The notes beneath the pieces are model-generated. The model worked only from the letters and a program-made list of their open reading frames with translations, searched no databases and was not told the origin of the DNA. 21,991 nucleotides of DNA from Geothermobacter sp964441925. GTDB taxonomy: Bacteria; Desulfobacterota; Desulfuromonadia; Desulfuromonadales; Geothermobacteraceae. The position numbers and the translations under genes were made by a program. The stretch is taken from positions 1-21,991 of the forward strand of contig CAYTVY010000032.1 of NCBI GenBank assembly GCA_964441925.1, written 5' to 3'. Below, in pieces: positions 18,953 through 21,991 of this stretch (positions are counted from its first letter, which is position 1; every line of letters begins with the position of its first letter).

Positions 18953-19495
18953 ATGATGCCGATTCCGCGGATGCGAGTCTGCCTGCTCGGCCTGCTGCTC
19001 CTGCTGACCGCGGCCTGTTCGTCGCAGCCGCTGGTCGAGAAGAAGCGCGATTTCAGTGTCGTTCCTCCCGAGGAGACCCTCTACGTTGTCCCCTTCACCA
19101 CCGTCATGGTGCCGCCGGCGGTCAGTGAGCGTGTTTTCGACCGTTTTGTCGATGCCCTGAGCGAAAAGGGAATCGACAAAAAGTACAATGTCGTCATTCT
19201 CAAGCAGGGGCTGGACGGAATCGATCCCGGCTGGCTGGCGACGCACTACTACATCACCGGTGATCTCTTCGCCTATGTCGAGGAATCGGGGTGTTGCAAC
19301 ACCACCATCCGTACGCGCAGCCGGATCCGGCTTTTCCAGCCCGGCAGCACGGAGCCGGCGTTGATGATGGAGTATCCCCGCGAGGTCTTTTTCGACCACG
19401 ACTATACGACCATCGAACGGCAGCGCCGGCTGCTGGCCAGGGACATCGCCGAGACCCTGGCCGCCTATCTCATCGATGCCCTTTCCAAGGGCTGA
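18953..19495 (+). CDS. Small lipoprotein of unknown function (possible CsgG/LpoB-like fold)
   Basis: The 180-residue product starts with a basic N-terminus and a leucine-rich signal segment ending in LTAAC. C22 is therefore a probable lipidation site, although the threonine at -3 is not ideal. The mature part alternates strands and helices: YVVPF, an amphipathic helix (AVSERVFDRFVDAL), YNVVILKQGL, a THYYITGDLFAYVEE strand and a C-terminal helix (LLARDIAETLAAYLI). This order recalls periplasmic CsgG/LpoB/TolB-N-like lipoproteins, but that is inference. C114-C115 form a vicinal pair. GGAGGG precedes the start; ATG 18956 is an equal alternative. It lies 35 bp after the ArsS-like gene, with no known functional link. 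Confidence 0.8.
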   Translation: MMPIPRMRVCLLGLLLLLTAACSSQPLVEKKRDFSVVPPEETLYVVPFTTVMVPPAVSERVFDRFVDALSEKGIDKKYNVVILKQGLDGIDPGWLATHYYITGDLFAYVEESGCCNTTIRTRSRIRLFQPGSTEPALMMEYPREVFFDHDYTTIERQRRLLARDIAETLAAYLIDALSKG

Positions 19496-19643
19496 CCTGT
19501 TCCGGCCTGCCCGGGCCCGCGAAGGCGGCCGTCAAGGCCAATCTTTCCGTTTCTCCGGGAGCCGGGGTCGAGGCCGGGGTGAGCGTTCCCGGGCCGCTCT
19601 GGACCCGTGTCGACCTTCCTGATACAGGCCGTCCGAAAAACCC

Positions 19644-19671
19644 TTGACAATCGCAATCGACTGATTATATT
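19644..19671 (+). promoter_or_regulatory. groESL sigma-70 promoter
   Basis: A perfect TTGACA (19644-19649) and TATATT (19666-19671, 5 of 6) are separated by 16 bp. The predicted start near 19678 lies just upstream of the CIRCE operator. Repressor binding would block initiation or escape. No sigma-32-type promoter was seen. Confidence 0.85.
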
Positions 19672-19686
19672 TAGCCCTGTTCTTTG

Positions 19687-19713
19687 TTAGCACTCGTCTT
19701 TGGCGAGTGCTAA
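19687..19713 (+). promoter_or_regulatory. CIRCE operator (HrcA binding site)
   Basis: TTAGCACTC (19687-19695), a 9-bp spacer and GAGTGCTAA (19705-19713) form the perfect consensus CIRCE inverted repeat. This is the target of the HrcA repressor, whose folding depends on GroEL. groESL should therefore be derepressed when chaperone is titrated by heat or misfolding. hrcA is not in the window. Confidence 0.97.
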
Positions 19714-19718
19714 CAGGA

Positions 19719-19790
19719 GGGCCGCCCCTGACCGGTCGGCGGATGTGGGCGGCCCGGCGGGTTTGTGTCAAACACTGGCGGAATGCCAGT
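19719..19790 (+). promoter_or_regulatory. Structured groESL 5' leader with two hairpins
   Basis: Six bases after CIRCE a perfect 9-bp stem forms between GGGCCGCCC (19719-19727) and GGGCGGCCC (19747-19755), with a 19-nt loop. A second stem ACTGGC/GCCAGT (19774-19779 and 19785-19790) has a GGAAT loop. With CIRCE, the leader of about 140 nt can form three successive hairpins before the groES ribosome-binding site. This may stabilise the mRNA; a regulatory role is unproven. Confidence 0.55.
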
Positions 19791-19820
19791 CATAACGCAT
19801 TGCAGAAAGGAGTTGAGAAG

Positions 19821-20108
19821 ATGAACATCAGACCTCTGCACGACCGTATCATCGTCGAGCGCCTGGAGGAGGAGACCAAGACCGTCGGCGGTATCATCAT
19901 TCCCGACACCGCCAAGGAGAAGCCCCAGCAGGGCAAGGTCATCGCCGTCGGCAACGGCAAGAAGACCGAGGACGGCAAGGTGCTGCCCCTGGACGTCAAG
20001 GTCGGTGACAAGGTTCTCTTCGGCAAGTACGCCGGCACCGAGGTCAAGATTGAAGGCAAGGAATTCCTCATGATGCGCGAAGACGACATCATGGGCATCA
20101 TCGAGTAA
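19821..20108 (+). CDS. groES: Co-chaperonin GroES (Hsp10)
   Basis: The 95-residue protein has the full GroES sequence pattern. It opens with MNIRPLHDRIIVER, continues through the flexible mobile loop that docks on GroEL (about 16-32, containing TKTVGGIIIPD), and ends in the DDIMGIIE strand. Seven subunits form the lid that closes the GroEL folding chamber in the cytoplasm. ATG 19821 follows AAAGGAG and gives the standard length. groEL starts 34 bp downstream, so both are expressed as one CIRCE/HrcA-controlled transcript. Confidence 0.98.
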   Translation: MNIRPLHDRIIVERLEEETKTVGGIIIPDTAKEKPQQGKVIAVGNGKKTEDGKVLPLDVKVGDKVLFGKYAGTEVKIEGKEFLMMREDDIMGIIE

Positions 20109-20142
20109 GAGCGACCAACCCGTTTCGAGGAGGTAACAGAAT

Positions 20143-21774
<1,632 letters not shown>

Positions 21775-21803
21775 GTCCAGCCTCCCGGAATCCTGCACGG
21801 AAT

Positions 21804-21845
21804 GACGGCTCCCGGCGCGGAATGTGCCGGGAGCCGTCTTTTTTT
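21804..21845 (+). terminator. Strong intrinsic terminator of groESL
   Basis: A perfect 13-bp stem (GACGGCTCCCGGC at 21804-21816 with its complement at 21826-21838) and a 9-nt loop are followed by seven T residues (21839-21845). This is a textbook rho-independent terminator and the only clear one in the window. Confidence 0.95.
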
Positions 21846-21906
21846 GGTGCGGGGTTTTTCTGCCGGTTCGGCATTGGGAACCACTTCGCTTGGGCGCTGT
21901 CTCTCC

Positions 21907-21991
21907 CCTGAATCTGGGGGGCGGATGAAGAGTGTGAGAGCCTGGCCTGTCTGCGCCATTCGCCGGTGACAAGCTCACTGGTTCAGGCCCC
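21907..21991 (+). repeat. Dispersed repeat, short form (copy 2, cut by window end)
   Basis: From CCTGAATC at 21907 through TGAAGAGTGT and GCCTGGCCTG to the ATTCGCCGGTGACAAGCTCAC segment, it matches the two halves of the repeat at 17576-17778. Here the halves are joined directly. CCGGTGA and TCACTGG can pair (one G-U) around a CAAGC loop. The right boundary lies outside the window. No gene is visible between 21846 and the end. Confidence 0.65.

Larger units (their letters stand above)
19496..19820 (+). other. Intergenic region: lipoprotein end to groES start
   Basis: This 325-bp stretch has no gene. The first part (19496-19643) shows only short GC palindromes and no U-tract terminator for the preceding gene. 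The rest holds the groE promoter, CIRCE operator, two leader hairpins and the groES ribosome-binding site AAAGGAG (19806-19812). Apparent frames starting in the CIRCE run through the leader into groES and are not genes. Confidence 0.8.

Noticed and set aside
21775..21991. Start of a new gene after groEL
   Set aside because: Only the terminator and the short-form repeat are visible; short frames here lack ribosome-binding sites and recognisable protein features.

Overview
The window is about 22 kb of GC-rich bacterial chromosome. It most resembles the Desulfuromonadia (Geobacter/Desulfuromonas/Geothermobacter-type deltaproteobacteria). That placement is an inference from gene content: a nar operon with two NarK carriers, CIRCE-controlled groESL, an ArsS-type radical SAM gene, a glmU-glmS pair, and GC-rich dispersed repeats. 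No rRNA, tRNA, CRISPR array, transposase or phage gene was seen.

Region 1 (1-6450, plus strand) is a respiratory nitrate reductase locus. It holds the last codons of a probable narG, then narH, narJ and narI, two different NarK carriers and a PAS-only protein. Together they import nitrate, reduce it at the membrane with quinol electrons (NarI to NarH to NarG), export nitrite and perhaps sense a redox or gas signal. A 189-bp gap carrying an imperfect inverted repeat separates narG from narH, where the genes are normally adjacent.

Region 2 (6463-10038, minus strand) is a tight three-gene operon, read in the order basic coiled-coil protein, patatin-like lipase, cobalamin-type radical SAM enzyme. 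It converges on the nar cluster and diverges from glmU. I could not assign it a pathway, and it is the least explained gene set here.

Region 3 (10137-17524, plus strand) starts at a near-consensus sigma-70 promoter. It encodes GlmU and GlmS (UDP-GlcNAc supply for peptidoglycan and LPS), a ClC chloride channel/transporter with a CBS tail, and a PcrA/UvrD helicase whose start overlaps the ClC stop.

Region 4 (17525-19495, plus strand) is a 436-bp non-coding stretch with an extended -10 promoter and a dispersed repeat. It is followed by an ArsS-like radical SAM gene and a small lipoprotein gene.

Region 5 (19644-21991, plus strand) is the groES-groEL heat-shock operon, with sigma-70 promoter, perfect CIRCE operator, structured leader and strong intrinsic terminator. 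The window then ends inside a second, shorter copy of the region 4 repeat.

Nothing here is a clear-cut new defence or mobile system. The best leads are the minus-strand operon, the dispersed repeat present in long and short forms, the PAS-only protein with a FixL-like histidine, and the repeat between narG and narH.
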